The position numbers and the translations under genes are program-made. The notes beneath the pieces were generated by a model. The model made no database searches and was not told the DNA's origin. It was given only the letters and a program-made list of their open reading frames with translations. From assembly GCA_000727475.1 (NCBI GenBank), contig KL647302.1:365212-429211 (forward strand): a stretch of 64,000 bases of DNA, given 5' to 3'. This document shows positions 11,037 through 23,659 of the stretch, in pieces. Each line of letters opens with the position of its first letter. Positions within the stretch are counted from its first letter, which is position 1. This stretch comes from Sarcocystis neurona (taxonomy: Eukaryota > Apicomplexa > Conoidasida > Eucoccidiorida > Sarcocystidae).

Positions 11037-12185
11037 ATGGAGAGCTGCCACGCGTATCATGGCCAAATAAAGGATGGCCTTTTTCATGGGAAGGGGACAT
11101 TAATTTACAGCGGCAACGAAAAGTATGAGGGAGAATTTGTCTTTGGAAAAAGAGAGGGCCACGGCCGTTTTGTCTACGCGGACGGTGCTACCTACGAAGG
11201 AAAGTGGGTGGAAGATCGCATCCATGGACAAGGGGTAGCCAATTTTGCTAGTGGCAACAGGTACGAGGGACAGTGGGAAATGGGCCGGATAAACGGCTTC
11301 GGCAAACTTTCGTACAGCAATGGAGATGAGTATGAGGGAGAGTGGGTTGACGGGAAAATGCACGGGCGGGGAACGTACCGATATGCAGAAGGAGACGTTT
11401 ATACAGGAGAGTGGCGAGACGACAAGCGTCACGGCAAGGGTAGTGTTACGTACGTAAGTGCTGTACCCAATTCTGCAGCAGCAGGTTCAACGGCAGGGGG
11501 AACAGCAGCAGGAGGCACGAACCTCGTGGTCGTTGAGAAATATGAAGGAGACTGGGTCAACGGGAAGATGCACGGGCATGGGAAGTATGTATATAGCGAC
11601 GGAGGGATGTACGAAGGAGACTGGATGGATGGCAAAATGCATGGCAAAGGAACGTATATCTTCCCGAATGGAAACTTGTACGAAGGGGAATGGGCACATG
11701 ATATGAAGGAGGGATACGGCGTACTTACATACCAGAATGGAGAGAAATATGAGGGTTACTGGAAAGCTGATAAAGTTCACGGGAAAGGAACATTGACGTA
11801 CACACGTGGAGACAAGTATATAGGTGATTGGGTGGATGCAAAGAAACATGGAGATGGAGAGTTGATATATGCAAATGGTGACAGGTTTAAAGGTCAGTGG
11901 GCAGACGATCGCGCGAATGGATTTGGCGTTTTCACTTACGCAAATGGAAATCGGTACGAAGGCCAGTGGGTGGACGATAAGAGACACGGACAGGGAGTTT
12001 TCTACTGTGCAGAAGATGGAACTGCGTACGAAGGGGAGTTCCTCGCTGGAAGAAAAGAAGGCAATGGAGTGCTGCGCATGGCCACAGGTCACGAGCTTCA
12101 GGGCGTGTGGGGCGCAGGGCAGCTCGTACGTGTTACCAATTTTATGTTTGCACAGGACTCTCCGTGGCTGAATCCGGATTTGTAA
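11037..12185 (+). CDS. MORN1: MORN repeat protein, MORN1 orthologue
   Basis: 382 residues in a single uninterrupted exon, made almost wholly of about 15 MORN units of 23 residues (starting near residues 7, 29, 52, 75, 98, 121, 168 and every 23 after that). Each fits YEGxWxxGKxHGxGxxxYxxG. In Toxoplasma and relatives MORN1 scaffolds the basal complex, the apical ring and the centrocone, and is needed for daughter budding. The N-terminus MESCHAYHGQIKDG and the C-terminus DSPWLNPDL match my recollection of the compact MORN1 form (about 360 residues). This copy is longer because residues about 141-167 insert an Ala/Gly/Thr/Ser-rich linker between units 6 and 7. The start ATG follows the pyrimidine-rich leader, and no upstream in-frame ATG gives a MORN-like extension. 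Confidence 0.95.
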   Translation: MESCHAYHGQIKDGLFHGKGTLIYSGNEKYEGEFVFGKREGHGRFVYADGATYEGKWVEDRIHGQGVANFASGNRYEGQWEMGRINGFGKLSYSNGDEYEGEWVDGKMHGRGTYRYAEGDVYTGEWRDDKRHGKGSVTYVSAVPNSAAAGSTAGGTAAGGTNLVVVEKYEGDWVNGKMHGHGKYVYSDGGMYEGDWMDGKMHGKGTYIFPNGNLYEGEWAHDMKEGYGVLTYQNGEKYEGYWKADKVHGKGTLTYTRGDKYIGDWVDAKKHGDGELIYANGDRFKGQWADDRANGFGVFTYANGNRYEGQWVDDKRHGQGVFYCAEDGTAYEGEFLAGRKEGNGVLRMATGHELQGVWGAGQLVRVTNFMFAQDSPWLNPDL

Positions 12186-14700
12186 AGGAGCGTAACCGTT
12201 GGCAGAAACAGCCAGAAGGAATCACTGCACCGGCGCAGCTCCTCTGCGATAGACGAGGTAGAGATACAGTGCGACAAAAACAGGCAGCAGCGAACGCTGC
12301 AGGGGAAACTATGACGCAGAGGCACGTATGTGTTTTGCGTCTACCTGTGCGTACTAATTCTAAAACATCTGTGTGTATACATCGATATACTTGCGTTTAC
12401 GTGTTCTCGTATAATGATTAAGATATCTGTGTTTGCGTGTATATGTATATACGGGGAAATAAGAGAGGTTGTGAGACGGTTTTTCTTCTGCAGAGGGTTC
12501 TGCAGAGAGGACTTGTGGCTGAGACACACTTAGAAGTCTGCGTGCGTAACCGACAGAGCAGAAGTACTTTTTTACGGCGCAAGCCGCGCATACCAGGTGC
12601 TCCCCATTTCCTCCCTGGCCAGTCCAGACACTCAGAACAACGAGAGTTGAAAGAAGATATGAAGATGAGAGGAAGGACTGAATGCAGGCCAGGTGGAAAG
12701 GACCGGAGGAAAGAGAGGTCTTTGCACGCAGAACTCCCCATGAAGTGGCCGGGCTACTGGGGGATGTTCTGAGTGCTTTACGGAAACATTACTTAGTATC
12801 GCGCACGTTCGTGCAAATATTTGCCAGCGTCTCATGGGTGTAGTTGTACGGTTACGCGGGCGTACCCCCAGCTTTTTCCGAATCTCGTTCGCCTGCAGAC
12901 GTATATATCAGTGACGACATCAGTATGCACACGAGCTCGCTAGTGGCCGTCATTGGTGTTTGTGTACACGTTTGTAATTCCTTCAGGATGTACAGTAGAT
13001 TCATATTGTAATTGCCCATCTCCCCGTGGCCCGACCCAGCTGCGAATTTCACGTGGGGGGGTGGGGGCGCATGCACCGCATGAATGCGCGGACGCTGCGC
13101 GAGGTGAGTGACTCAATTTCTTTTTGATGAAAGTCGATGTTATGGAATTCAGGGCTTTTTGCTAGTTTTGAATTGCCAGCAGTGCACGCCCTTAATCAAC
13201 AATGAGAAGCTAGAAAAAGTACAGCATATGAATTCAGAAAGAGGGTCGGCCTCGTACACGCACACTAGATGGTCTTGACGACTGAGGTGCACGCGAGATC
13301 ACGTCGTCATTTGTACGAATGAGTAAAAGCGATATGTCCTTCAGGCGTGGCAGACTCTCAAAGGCTGTCAAGCCCGCTAGCACGTGAGACGCATGCAGAA
13401 GGACGCTCCGCCGTAATGTGGAAGCTGCAGTCACGTTAACCATCGGTGCGTCTGGTGACTGCTTAGGAATCAGGGTTTTCAGGTGTATGCCACTTTGGCA
13501 TACAGGTGGAACTCACGAAAGGCAGTGGAAATGCATTAAGGAGAACTGCACTTGATGGGTTGACTTGTTGGGTAGATCTCGCTGAATACAGAGCAGAGCT
13601 GCTTCCATAGCAAGGATGTGTCTGTTCGGACGGATCCTGATGGAGGACTGTGGAACTGTGTGCATACATGCCGTATGTGTGTTTCGTGCATATTGCATGC
13701 CTGCTGCACGCAGACTTTGTCTTTCCTGCATACGCGCGTCGTCTGTGTGCTGAACCTCTACGTCGTGTACGTGCAAGCACCTTAAGCGCCTGTAGACATG
13801 AGCGCTCTGGCATGGAGTCCATGGCAGTCGCTTGTGCAGGGTGCGCAGGCGTCTCAACGAAACCGTGGATACACGAGGCACGCAGGATCGCTCTGATTAG
13901 GCAGACCCGAACGGTGAAAAACAACAGGCTGGCACAGGAAGGTGTTTATTCGTAAATGCAAAACGCTGCCGCTTCTTGAAAGCACATCCGTCACCGCCGC
14001 ACCGACTTGCGTGGGAGACGCAGACGGCGGGTATACTGACAGGTGACCAGAGCGGATGCGCCGGGCTGATTAATTGCATACATAGAAAGTGAGCACCCTA
14101 TATACCGGGCAAACAAGGCTAATGGCCAATTGACAAGTTTCATCCACATCTGTTCTCTGCTGTTCAATGTTGAGTGAACACATGCAAACCGAAACAAGCG
14201 AGACTGGCTGGGCGGTGTTTCACCTGATACCGAGGCAGCGAAACATAAATATATACATGCGTGCACTTGTTCAATATGTTTAATCGACGGTGTACCTCAA
14301 ATACAAAGTAACAGAATATATATGGGCGATGACGTGAGAGATGGCCACTCGGGTGGGTTCACCGCATAGTGTTCTTCGGCTGTTATATGTTCCTGGGCAT
14401 ATTTGAAATTTGGCGCTCGACGTGGCCGAATGAGCCTGCTGTGCTTCGTTGGAATCCAGTGAGGCTTACTGCAAGGCTCTGACTCGTCACGTGTAAATTT
14501 TGCTGCATGGCCTTCAAATCAGAAACGTGAATAGATGTCGCCTCTCGAGCATACATAGAAACCACTGATGCAGGCTGTGTGCGCACGGCTAACATCGGTG
14601 CTGCGATGTCTTCTGTTTCCTAGGCGCTGAATATACATCTATTTGCATGTAAGTGTACGTATGTACAGACACACGTATCCATTGATACGCGTCCATACGT
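12186..14700. other. MORN1 3' region and gene-free DNA
   Basis: Presumably holds the MORN1 3' UTR. No canonical AATAAA directly follows the stop. The remaining open stretches on either strand show no domain, no codon bias and no splice coherence. Confidence 0.5.
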
Positions 14701-14712
14701 ATTCATGTCTGC

Positions 14713-14780
14713 GTATGTGTGTGTGTGTGTGTGTGTGTGCGTTTCTCTCTCTCTCTCAATATATATATATATATATATGT
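14713..14780. repeat. Compound microsatellite (GT)n (CT)n (AT)n
   Basis: About 12 GT units, then ctctctctct, then about 10 AT units, uninterrupted apart from short joins. Confidence 0.9.
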
Positions 14781-14799
14781 ATATACCCAGCCTCCACGT

Positions 14800-17700
14800 G
14801 CAGATGCGGTGAAAAAAAAAGCCGAGCATTTCGTGGGCTATTATGTATTTTGTCGCTGCTAGTACAAAGAAGCCGTGTAAGGCCTAAACGGAATAATATG
14901 GTTCTGTGGTTTGTTGACATAGTAGTGCAACACCTGAAAAAGAATTCTCTCGCTCTACGTCAATAGCCACCTAAGGACAACGGCATACCCGCAACCATGA
15001 CCAAAGCGTCGTGAATCGACCATTGAACAAAGCGAAAACAGAGTGTAAGGTGAATATCTTCCTGTTTACACGGCCCCGCGCTTAGTGAAGTCAAGTACGC
15101 AGGTATGCGTAAAGACATATGTATAGAGAGAGGTAATTGGGTGTATATTTCTGTGTGCATATCTATCTATCTATATATATATATTTATGAACAAAATGCA
15201 TATATGTACACAGAAAAAAACCTACATGTATACATACGTCTGTACATAGTAACAGACCTGGACGCATACGTAAAAGATTGTAGGCACACAGAGGGAACCG
15301 TTTTAGAGTTATACGCGTGGGTGCCACAAGTGTGTTTTGCATCTTTCTAAGTTCCGATGCACACTTGATGCATCCTGCACGGCTCCTTTTATTCTGTGTC
15401 GCCTCCGCTATCTGGGATGACCTACACGACAGCAGTACATATCGCACCTGCTGTGAGGCGCTGTGTTGCGAATACAAGTTATTTCATTTGAACTACAGTT
15501 TCCCCTCAGTCGGAAGAGACCATACAGTCGCATGTGGATGAGAAAGCAGGAAGGGGCAGATGGGCACGTATAGGGAATCTCACACAAGCTTGAACATGCC
15601 TTCATTTTTATGACACAGTTTCCTAATGGAGATACTTCCGCTGAAATGTCGAGCGTGTATCTGCCGCTTCCTCTGCGTGCACTGCTTCTAACGGATCAAT
15701 CAATCACACACGAGGAAACCGGCACTATGGAATGCTCCGGTGTTTTATGGGATTGAGGTGCATGCCATGTACGAGAATTAATAAGGTGTGTAGCCGCAGT
15801 GCGACAGTGTGTGTGTCTGTATGCGTCAGTCTACGTATGAATCCAGGGTACGCCTAGGATTCATGTACAGGGGTACCTGCGTATACTCGTATTCCTATGT
15901 ATATCTGTATCTAAATATGTCATTTCGTACCTAGGCACGTGCCAGCGCATTCAGCGGAAGAAAATGTCGTAGTGTGACTTCGTAATCATTCTAAGATGAC
16001 ATGGATAAAATGCTGCCTTCTGACTAGAAAGCTGTCACGTCTGTGAGGCGGCGAGTGTCGTGCACAGGCTTACTTCTCGCGTCCTAGAGTGCCAGGGGTG
16101 TCTTGACATCTGCAGTACTTCTCGTCATCGAGGGCATATTGAATTACCTTTCGTGTTTCTAAAGAAGCCGAGTGCTTCTGGAAGCACCAGGTACCGTCCA
16201 AATAGATATACCTGTATAGACCTGTCTGTACCTCTTTACGCATTGTGTATGTCTACGGGAATACGCGTACGTATAAGGCTGCGCATGTGTGGGAATGGTT
16301 CTAATTTCGCTGTGAATGTATCGAACGCTTGTATGTTTTTTTCTGAGGATGGCAGACCACTGCGTAGAGGAGACTGTTTATACGGAGGAGGAGAACCCCG
16401 CCAGTCTCACCGCACGGCGTAGGATAAACAGAGAAGTACGAGAGCAAGTTTATAACAGATTATATAATGTGTGTGGATGTCGCGTGTGTGCGTAGAGCGC
16501 ACGTAGGGGGGGACTTGAACAGCATAGTAACAACCGTACTCTTACAACGCTGAATGCGTCTGAGATATGTGCCAGTAGGACACCGAATAATCTCACCAGT
16601 GCACACTGGTTGTGTACTGATTCCGCCCTCAGCCGTCATGCGGTGTAAAGTGCACGAGAAGTTGTCGAAGAAACGGAAAGGCCCAAAATAGAGAAGGTAG
16701 AGAGGTAAACAGGCGTGCATCCCCACCGAAGCATTGGTGCATTGTCCGCTACCAGATCTGCCGGGATATCAATCACGGCTCCAAGCGTAGGGTCGTGGTC
16801 CAGTAAAGGCACCTACGATGAAGACATGATCAATCGCGGCCCTACAAGTTGAAAACGAGTATTATTATTTGTGAGGCGCTCATGTTGGTTAGAACCCCTT
16901 CGATTCAAGGATAGCTGAGTTTCCCAAACAACTCCTCGCCCAGAAAAAATGACATTACTGGCGCCAACGTAACAAATACCCGATCTTTTCCCGCAGGAAT
17001 TTCAGACCAAAATTAACTCAGCATGGTGTAAGTTTGTGTATAGGTACACATTTATGGCATACATAAAATGACCGACTAATAAGAGCACCTTCTGTTGTTG
17101 CTTTCGTTCGTCCCACTTTTTACTTTTTCTAGCGTGGTACTGGTATTCATGTAATAGTAACTATTTCCGCATTGCTAGTTGCACAGCTCCTACTTTCACT
17201 AGTACAACTCCTACAACTCTTTTGGCTACTCCGGCAAGTCCTTTTCAAGTGCCCTATTCCTAGCATTACTAACCCCGTTGCCACTACTACACCTTCGTTT
17301 ACTGCAGCAACTACTACGAATGGCGTTGTGTCACCAGAATTACTATTAAACCTCCTACGAATACCACAACAACTAAATGCTGTCTTGAAACTTCTTCTCG
17401 TCCACTTGCTACAGTCGGGTCAAATTTCATGCGTATAGCTTTTATACTGTTTGCACACCGCGTACTATCAATCTTTCGGCACCCGCAGGAGAGGTTTACT
17501 TACTACCACTGCATGTGCCGGCGCCGTTAGCCGGTACTTCTACGTATGACTGTTACCCGGAGAGACACAAACTACTTTGCAGGCTCATTTTTCTGGTGTT
17601 TCTCTAAGTCGATTCTGAATTTATTATGGAGCAGCAGCGGTAGTGAAGTCCTTGTTTGTACTGCCCTTCCTAGTACCCGTGCGAGGTCACGCTGGTGCCC

Positions 17701-18767
17701 GGGCTACAGGGATTTTCTCGTAGTATTAAGTGTACTATGTGTAAAGATACACCCACGTCACATGAACCACGTTGTGGGTGCTCCGTTGACAGCAGTGAAT
17801 AGTGTGCTACTGTGTACAATATCAGAATTTAACGGCCTGCGTTGTATACTGCGCGTCGTTGAAAACCAGATCCCCCAGATTACGGTACGACAAGCCCCCA
17901 CCTTTACCACTGAGTTAAATGCACGTGCAACATGTATACTAATGTTGCTCAGATATGTGTGTATTTGAGCACCGATATTTATGGTGTACTTCCGATGTGG
18001 TAGTCATAAAAGCATTTGCAACGAGGTAAGTATTGCACCGGTTAACTCACCGGCACACGTGTATCACGAAATATGTGTATACACGTATGCGCCAACGTTT
18101 CTGCTACACTCTGGCCTCATACCGCAGAACTAGACAAATAGACGCACACGGGCACGTTAAACAGAATCTGTACGTCGGTGGTCTCATTGTCACATCCGAG
18201 CCCAGCACGCCGACAATACACCTGCAACGTACCTCAATACGTAGTTTTATTCATGTAGAGCTAACATGGGTACCCGATATGTGCATAAATTTGAGGGTAC
18301 GTACTGGAGTGCATAGATCTGCGTACGCTGGGAGAAGGCTCAGCCTCCTGGTGGCGGAGCGCGACTTCCGTGAAAGGAGACGGACTACATGAGGAGACGT
18401 GCTGCGCCGTCTCAACACGATGTAAACTCCAGTTGATCTGCGTACGAAAATACGACCCACAGAGTAAGAAGATGTGCTTCGTTATGGAATCTCGAGGGGT
18501 TGGCCTCATACTGCACAGCAGCAAGTCGTTTTTTGTATCGGGCCTGCGTCAGCGTTCAATGTTGGTACTCCTTGCAGGGCGTGGCACATTGCTGTGCTTC
18601 GTTTACCGTGGCTGCTGGTGCTGCTCCTGCTGTTGCTGCCTTTGCTCAAGTGTAACCGTGAGACTGGAAGTGAACCTGCAGATATCACATAGAGTTCCCA
18701 CTGGTGGTGATCCCGGGCAGCTGCTGCAGACCACATTCGGCGTGTTGTGGTTATCCTGTTGAAGATT
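14800..18767. other. No supported gene
   Basis: Only chance-length ORFs. Near 17100-17400 there is a run of ctac/acta trinucleotide-like composition that creates a low-complexity Leu-rich frame. I see no motif or splice-consistent exon. Confidence 0.45.
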
Positions 18768-19028
18768 CTACTGGCTGTCTCTACGGCGAGTAGATCTGTT
18801 CGTTGTTTCTGCTATCGCCGCCGCTGATGTTTCGTATGCTTTCGCTGAAGTCCTTTTTTGCGGCCGGTAGAGAGTGACAAACCGATGATTAAACATTGCT
18901 GCTCGTCCATCGGGTGGCGGCGCTGCCTGCATATCGTTCTTCCACCGCAGTTGCAAAGGCTCGGGTGCCTCACTGAAGCAGCGGGTGCTGCAGCTGTGGA
19001 CTGCTGCTGGTCGCGCTGAACTGCTCAC
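18768..19028 (-). CDS. Candidate terminal exon of an unrecognised minus-strand gene
   Basis: The last about 75 codons before the stop at 18768 read as plausible protein (SEAPEPLQLRWKNDMQAAPP, then AMFNHRFVTLYRPQKRT), with mixed charged and aromatic residues unlike the low-complexity surroundings. An acceptor-like gctgcttcag lies at the start of that segment. No family is recognised, and phase does not connect cleanly to the candidate at 19310-19730. Confidence 0.28.
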   Translation of the reverse strand: MSSSARPAAVHSCSTRCFSEAPEPLQLRWKNDMQAAPPPDGRAAMFNHRFVTLYRPQKRTSAKAYETSAAAIAETTNRSTRRRDSQ

Positions 19029-19309
19029 CTTCCTATCTGGTGTCGCTGGACGTTGCTGGACGCAGCTGCCGGTACTACTGCAGCCTCGCTGCTGCTGTCC
19101 TTGTAATTGCTACGAGCGAGATAGATGAGATGAGAATGCTTGGCTGCGAAGGCAGCTGGAGGAGATATTGATGATATTGTTGCTGCTTCTTGTAGGAAGT
19201 TAAACCCAGCGGTGCTTGTGCTCTTCAGGCTTGAGGGCTCGATACTGATGCAGCAACAGTTACTTGCGTTGCTCCAGACTACTTACTTGTTTTTGTTGCC
19301 GCCCGATCA

Positions 19310-19730
19310 CTAGACGCGACGTTTGAAAGAAATGTCCGCTGAAACAGCTACATTGGAGGTCGTATCGTGTAGCTTCTCCGTCAGTTCGCCCAGACCTTGC
19401 GCGTACCTGAACGAGCCGCAGTAACAGCAGAAGCAGCGATCCATTTGTTCTGATCCGCACTGTACTGTCGCTGCTGTTGCAGCTTGACTGCGGCTGCTCC
19501 CATACATTAGAAACTTTTTTCTCCCCTCCACAGCATGAACCCCGTATACACTCGAGCGTACTATTGGAAAACGAGAATAGAGGTGCTATTTTTTCCGTTT
19601 GTGTGGATTCGGCCTCAGACGCAGCGGATATTGGTGGATGGTCCGCCGCATCACAGAATTTCATTATACGTCGTTTAGAGGGGGATGAGGTCCTGCCATG
19701 TATATGCGTGAATACGTAAATGGGATTCAA
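19310..19730 (-). CDS. Candidate upstream exon(s), minus strand, unrecognised
   Basis: Two overlapping frames look protein-like. One is MKFCDAADHPPISAASEAES onward (about 19560-19660). The other is YAQGLGELTEKLHDTTSN (about 19350-19410), which is preceded by an acceptor-like cggctcgttcag and could end at a donor gtagct. They might be consecutive exons of the same gene as 18768-19028. The evidence is weak. Confidence 0.18.
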
Positions 19731-19739
19731 GCTTTCTTA

Positions 19740-22430
19740 CTTTTGGAAAACGTTTTTTTAATATGTCTCTGTAAACATGATGTCATGTTGCTTTACGGTT
19801 GATATCTTGTCTGTAGAGGTGGGGAGATATCGTCCGACAACTATTGCAGGCGAAGACTACTTTTTTTATCGACAAGGCGTTGTCAGCATCGCAGGCTCAC
19901 GTCTATCCTCCTGAGCAACAAGTATATGCGACGTGCTGCTGTCATAAATCTCAGCTGCTCCCCTGGAGTAATCACGTGCTGCTACTAGAGACTGCACCCG
20001 CTGGAAAACAAGCAGCCCTGCAAGTGATACATACTCCACCTCGTATGTGGAAAACTGCAAGCGTTTGTTGGTGGGCACCTTTGGTGTAATACATTTTTTC
20101 TTCCGTCGCAGGTTTGTAAGAGGAGGACAGTCCCTTCAGATACAGGGCTACTGACGCACGAGGTTTTGCTTCGGACGTCGTCCGCGGGGTTAAGAGATCT
20201 CTCCCTAGTAATGTGACTACAAGTTTAGAGAGTATTTCACTACGTGGAGCTCTACAAGCTGATGTCCTTTTTTGCGGATACTAGTAAGCGCACGGATGAC
20301 TTTACGTATATGAAGGCAAGGTCATCTCGTCGTGAATCAGGTGGATCATCGCCCGGAACTTCTTGTTTACCTGGCCCTTTTTTCGAAGCTAGAAACAGAG
20401 TACACGTTTGAAGAAACTGCCAATTTTCAATCAATATTTTTCAACTACACGTACTTTTGTTACATTGGTCTGTGTCCTGGGCATTTTGTGCAGAGAAAAT
20501 CGAGTTTTTTCGAGTTTTTCCATTGCTTGCCGAGCCGCTCGCTCTGTTGTACGTCGCGTTGTCTCCGGCTTTGACATGTTTTCGCCTCTGTTGCCGGATA
20601 CAGGACCAGATATGATGCAGGCCTCTTCTCACGTACGTACACAAACTCATCAACCACCTGCTGTTGCCCCGGACTGCAGCTGTTGCTGCAGGAGCTGGCC
20701 TTCGCAGTATTAGGGTTGTGGCTGCTGCTACTGCTGTCCGAAGGTTCTTCTACTACCTCTCCGTGCAGTATCCTACTTTGCGGAGCGCACTTTTTTCGAC
20801 AAAAGAGTGATGCATATTTTCTGCCGTTTCGTACCTACTGCTAACATACTGAAACCGCGCTACGTGGTCAGTCATTTGTCACTCCTTGTGCTAGTCAGTT
20901 TAACCTTCACGTGAGAATTTCGTGTATAGGAAGCCACAACCGAACTCGGTCTCCTCGGTGCGCAGAGGAATCTGATGTGTGGAATTACGCATGGCCAGGC
21001 GGCGCGTTTTCTTGAGGAATGATAGACTTACTCAAGGATAAACAGGCACCGCGGAAGGCGCGTAAGCACGTTTGTACACAAGTGTGATTGGACACGTGTA
21101 CGTGAACGTGCACACAAAAATATAGATACACGTTCGTAACATACTCGTATACTACAAGTACACGTCCATACCAGGTTATACGATTATATTTCCATATACG
21201 TAACTCGTTTTATACCTGCATATACTCTGCTGTATATTTTCTACCTTAGGCATGTATCAGGTGACAGTTATTAATCTTGCTGCGGATCCTGCGTCGTGCG
21301 CAAAAAATTCATTCGCTGTCTTTCTCCCTACTTCTAACCAGGATTGAGCCTAAAGGGCAGTGTTTCAGACTTGTCTATGCAACAATTGGGCTCCTTGTAG
21401 AATATTAACAGACAATGCGCTCCGAAGTCACGTCGCCTTCGATGTGCTGATGTATATGTAAACGTGATAAATGTGACTACCTGCGTACAGGTAGAGTATG
21501 CTATCATGTAAAATAAATTTACCCTGTATTTGCCCTCGTATGCGTTGGCTTTAACTACATTCCACGTATTCTTACGCCGGTGCTAATGCGCGTAGCACAA
21601 AAGTGCACTGGAAATTAGAATTCGTGGACGAGATAAAGGCAAGCGGTCGCGAATTCGGCAAGTTCACTTCCGGTCAGTAACTGGAAGTGGAGCTGGAGCG
21701 CTTTACGCAGGCACTCGCAGTGTGTGCGACTCGGTGTACGAGAGGCGTATCCGCAGAAACAGTTGGAGAGACATTTGCCCACCAGTATATTGACGCAGAA
21801 TGTGCACGCGTGTTTTTATATATCTCATGGTGCGCGAAAGCAGGTGTAGCAGTGTGCACACATACACATGTACTTGCTGACATGTGTGTGCAGTGATACT
21901 AGGACGCGTGTACAGGCCAATCAGCGCAGGTACATCTAGGACGAGCACCAAGTCATAGTGGATACATTCTTTGTGGGAAGAAGAGTCATATATGACAGTG
22001 ATACAAAGCATACATATCATCGTTTACCAATTTTTTTGCTACAGGTTCATTTTACCCCACGTTTACGCGCGTTCATGTGACAGACTTGTCTAAGGAAATA
22101 TGTGTGGTAATACGGTACGTGTGTGCACGAGGATTCCCTGAGTGGAAGGAGAGTTGTACATGTGTGTGCGCTGGCTTAGATTAGTATTGTTCTTTGGGAT
22201 TTCCATATTGAGTCTTCGAATTCCTGTAGCCTCACGGACACCGTTAAAGTCTGGTGGCCGTGAGGAAGCGTGCCGGCAGGCAGAGGTATTTATGTTCAAA
22301 TCACTGCGTAGGTAGAAGAAGGTGTCTTCCTCTTTCACAAATAAACCGCGTCTTCTTCTTCTGGCGCGACGATTCGCCACTAAAAGATCGTTACTGTTTT
22401 ACGGCGTCGTCGTCTAACCGGCGACCCTCT
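19740..22430. other. No supported gene
   Basis: A/T-richer patches and scattered short CTG runs. The minus-strand frame near 20460-20660 (VVDEFVYVREKRPASYLVLY) is protein-like and follows an acceptor-like gcaacagcag, but nothing joins it to neighbours. Confidence 0.4.
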
Positions 22431-22553
22431 CTACCGTAGAACAGCTGCTGCAGCAGCAGCACCGTGGAATCGCACCGCCAGCCGCCGCAGGCAGCAGCCG
22501 CACTCAACGGCCGCGGCAGCAACAGCAGTGCGATCCCAAACCATCCGCCTGTG

Positions 22554-23288
22554 TAGCCAGCCATACACGCGGCATCCGCAGAGCGTCCGCGGCGTAGCCG
22601 CGGTAACGGGAGAGGAGGTGTCAACGGTAGTAGCAGTGTCAGCAACAGCTGCCTTTCCAACGGAAGCAGCAGATTTCCAAGCCCTCCAGGCTTCCCTAGC
22701 AGCAGCACGCGCGGCAAGAGCATTAACCGCAGCAGCACCAGTGTCACTGGCAGGATCTTCAGCCCGGGAACGGCGGGAGCGCTGTTGGGGGCCCTGGCGC
22801 GGTCCAAAAGGAAGGCCCGCAGCGGCAGCTACACAGAGGTACTGCAAGCGCGATATCAGTGCATCAGAACTGATAATCCGGCGTTTGAGGAACAGGAGGC
22901 GCTGCGGTTGATAAAGGCCTTGTCGCACCCGGATCTGCCGTGGATCAACGCCGAAGGAGCGCACTGCTGTGTACGAGGTGGCAGCAGCAGCAGCGGTAGA
23001 CGCGAGTCACATGACTGGAAGAAGGCCCAGTCCGATGTAGGGGCACCAGCAGTTACTCTTAGCATTGTGCAAGCTATCGTGGGGGCAAGCAGCAGCAGCA
23101 GTTCCAGGTGGTCACCACCAAGAACACCCGCGGGGAGTCGTAGTAGCTGCAGCAGCATCCAGCGGTCCACCACCAGCAGCAGTGGAGGTACTGCGAACAG
23201 CAGAAAATCAGCTAAGGCATACACAACTGCAGCAGCTCCGCCACATCAAGAGGGACCCCATCAGCTGCAGTGGCCGCACAAGAAATAG
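22554..23288 (+). CDS. Candidate Ser/Gly-rich coding stretch, unrecognised
   Basis: An open plus-strand frame. Its central part (ARSGSYTEVLQARYQCIRTD, then EEQEALRLIKALSHPDLPWI) looks globular, flanked by Ser-rich low complexity from AGC/CAG runs. At least two other frames in the same interval are also open and Ala-rich, which is typical of CAG-type DNA, so the choice is uncertain. It may belong with the ORF at 23660-24379. Confidence 0.25.
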
Positions 23289-23659
23289 CAGGAGCAGTGG
23301 GAGTATCCGGAACAACAACAGGCGGCGAAGAAGTTGTCGCATGTCAGAAGGAGGAGCGGCTGTCGGGGTAGCAAGGGAGCCGGCGGAGGTGACATTGGCA
23401 GAGGAGCAGCAACGCGGATGAAACTTCAGCATGAGCAGCTATAGGACGCTTTGCAACATGTGAGGGTCTATCCTGCGTGTTGTGCTGCTTATGTGTTGTG
23501 GGGGATGCAGCTCCTGTCTCTCTGCCCGCTGTTGCTGCTGCTGGTTGCGCTCTGCTGCGGTGGGGGCTGCTGCTTGTTTGCTGCTACTGCTGTTCGGTAG
23601 CTGCTTTCAGATGTTCGCTTTAGGGCTGCTGCTTGCTGGGTGTGGATTAGGTCGACACG

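Noticed and set aside
17172..17438. Leu-rich 88-codon ORF
   Set aside because: A low-complexity cta/act trinucleotide region with no support.
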